This document shows, piece after piece, positions 40,578 through 41,545 of a stretch of 41,545 nucleotides of DNA. The stretch lies in assembly GCA_016718875.1 (NCBI GenBank), contig JADKBL010000057.1, positions 1-41,545 of the forward strand. Reading direction: 5' to 3'. Positions within the stretch are counted from its first letter, which is position 1. Every line of letters starts with the position of its first letter. The notes under the pieces are model-generated. The model saw nothing but the letters and a program-made list of their open reading frames with translations. It was not told the origin of the DNA and searched no databases. The position numbers were made by a program, and so were the translations under genes. This DNA is from Bacteroidota bacterium. GTDB lineage: Bacteria; Bacteroidota; Bacteroidia; Bacteroidales; VadinHA17.

Positions 40578-41545
40578 TGCTCCGGGCGTAATCCGATGCA
40601 ACGAAGGTACTGTTACCCTTACCGCCACAGGTGCAACGGGAGCACAGTTGTACCGTTGGTACGATGATCCTGTTTTAAATAATCTTTTATTTACCGGTCC
40701 ATCCTATACCACTCCCCTGCTAACCGCTTCAAGCAATTATTATGTAAGCATTTTCGATCCGGGAACGAATTGTGAAAGTTCGCGGGTAACTGTAACAGCA
40801 ACTGTAGTGAACATCGCGAAACCTTCTATAAATCCATCCGGATCATTATCCATCTGCAAAGGCAGTGTTGTATTTTTATCTGCCCTTCAGGTTTTACTCA
40901 ATATATCTGGATAAAAGACGGAACAGACCTTCCGATGCCACACAACAAATACTGGCGTCACCAATCCGGAAACCTTACTAATCCGAAGGTTGGCATTTAG
41001 GTCCCGCCAGAGTGAAGCTTCTGATGCCTTTTTATTAACTGCTATTCCGGCACCAGCCAAACCTGCTGCTCCGAATGTAAGCCGATGCAACGAAGGTACT
41101 GTTACCCTTACCGCTACAGGCGCAACGGGAACACAGTTGTACCGTTGGTATGATGATCCTGTTTTAAATAATCTTTTGTTACCCGGTGCATCCTATACCA
41201 CTCCCTGCTAACAGCTTCACGTAATTATTATGTAAGCATTTTCGATCCGGGAACGAATTGCGAGGTTCGCAAGTAACCGTAACGGCGGTTGTAGTGAACA
41301 TCGCGAAACGCTTCTATAAATGTCCGGATCATTATCCATCACAAAGCAGTGCTGTTATTTTTGTCACCCGCTGGGTTTTACTCAATATATCTGGACAAAG
41401 ACGGAGACCGCCCTCGATGCCGCACAACGAAATACTGGCGTCACAATCTGGAAACTACCTAATCTGAAGGTTAGTGAGCAAGACCTGCCAGGTGAAGCTT
41501 CTGATGCCTTTGTCTTAACTGCTGTTCCGGAACCAGCCAAACCTG
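40571..41545 (+). pseudogene. Ig-like repeat region, frame-disrupted, cut by the right edge
   Basis: Each unit of about 163 residues holds CNEGTVTLTATGATG, LYRWYDDPVLNNLL, YYVSIFDPGTNCE, VTVTA(T/V)VVNIAK and a second part GSLSICKGS...VLLNISG that reads better in another frame as GFTQYIWIKDG. This is the layout of Ig-like domains found in large gliding-motility or adhesion proteins exported by the type IX system. Several single-base losses scatter the frames in both copies, so no continuous protein can be read. The start of a third unit (CCAGCCAAACCTG) lies at the window edge. Confidence 0.68.
40593..41545 (+). repeat. DNA tandem repeat, period 489 bases
   Basis: CCGATGCAACGAAGGTACTG occurs at 40593 and 41082, a period of 489 bases (163 codons). 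The two copies are nearly identical in the first 250 bases and differ mainly by single-base losses in the second half. A third copy begins near the edge. Confidence 0.85.

Noticed and set aside
1..41545. CRISPR array
   Set aside because: The short repeats are degenerate, contiguous and lack regular unique spacers; no cas genes are present.

Overview
The window looks like a chromosomal segment of a free-living or anaerobic member of the Bacteroidota, probably of the order Bacteroidales. The grounds are: many SPI and lipoprotein signal peptides ending in short lipoboxes; exact TAnnTTTG-type -7 promoter elements; weak Shine-Dalgarno signals; a TonB-type CarboxypepD_reg/OMP_b-brl_3 outer-membrane protein; GH95, GH16, GH99-like and CE15 carbohydrate-active enzymes; and AT-rich spacers carrying hairpin and low-complexity repeats typical of this phylum. 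I cannot name a genus from sequence alone.

Layout. 0-5 kb: a left-edge lipoprotein start, a Gre-like factor, two tandem GH99-like (WbsX-type) lipoproteins and a CE15-like glucuronoyl esterase, all on the minus strand. 5-9 kb: small enzymes and hydrolases (GNAT, NAD(P)-binding oxidoreductase, secreted alpha/beta hydrolase, NTF2-like protein, SGNH esterase). 9-14 kb: an outer-membrane beta-barrel protein, a DUF6263-like secreted protein, the DNA glycosylase Tag and an SRPBCC protein. 14-17.2 kb: three successive interrupted genes (methyltransferase, rhodanese, DUF4832-type TIM-barrel protein). 17-26 kb: DCC-family protein, CDF metal transporter, M28 peptidase, thioredoxin-like protein, a 50-residue membrane protein, YdeI-like protein, a D-aminoacylase-like amidohydrolase and an alpha/beta hydrolase-SGNH fusion. 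26-30.6 kb: two paralogous membrane proteins flank lactate dehydrogenase, a membrane-gene remnant and a heavily frameshifted SpoIIE phosphatase. 30.7-35.1 kb: a TIM-barrel-like lipoprotein and a GH95 fucosidase, probably co-transcribed. 35.2-38.1 kb: ABC exporter, GH16 glucanase, tRNA-Pro(CGG) and a strong terminator. 38.3 kb to the right edge: a secreted beta-helix protein and a long repetitive, frame-disrupted cell-surface protein running off the window.

How the genes fit together. At least eight secreted or lipoprotein enzymes act on glycans or esters (GH99-like x2, CE15-like, GH95, GH16, SGNH x2, DUF4832 type), so polysaccharide or glycoconjugate degradation is the theme. There is no SusC/SusD pair, no hybrid two-component regulator and no ECF sigma/anti-sigma pair, so this is not a canonical polysaccharide utilisation locus. 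Most genes look singly transcribed, separated by spacers that hold repeat elements.

The most unusual structure is in the spacers. Several distinct families of short degenerate repeats start within a few bases of stop codons, two long hairpin elements recur about 12 kb and 2.5 kb apart, and an inverted repeat encodes the last residues of the GH95 enzyme. The second theme is gene interruption: single-base indels in homopolymers, one in-frame TGA, and one gene with at least six frame changes. I cannot tell from the sequence alone which of these are biological and which are assembly errors.
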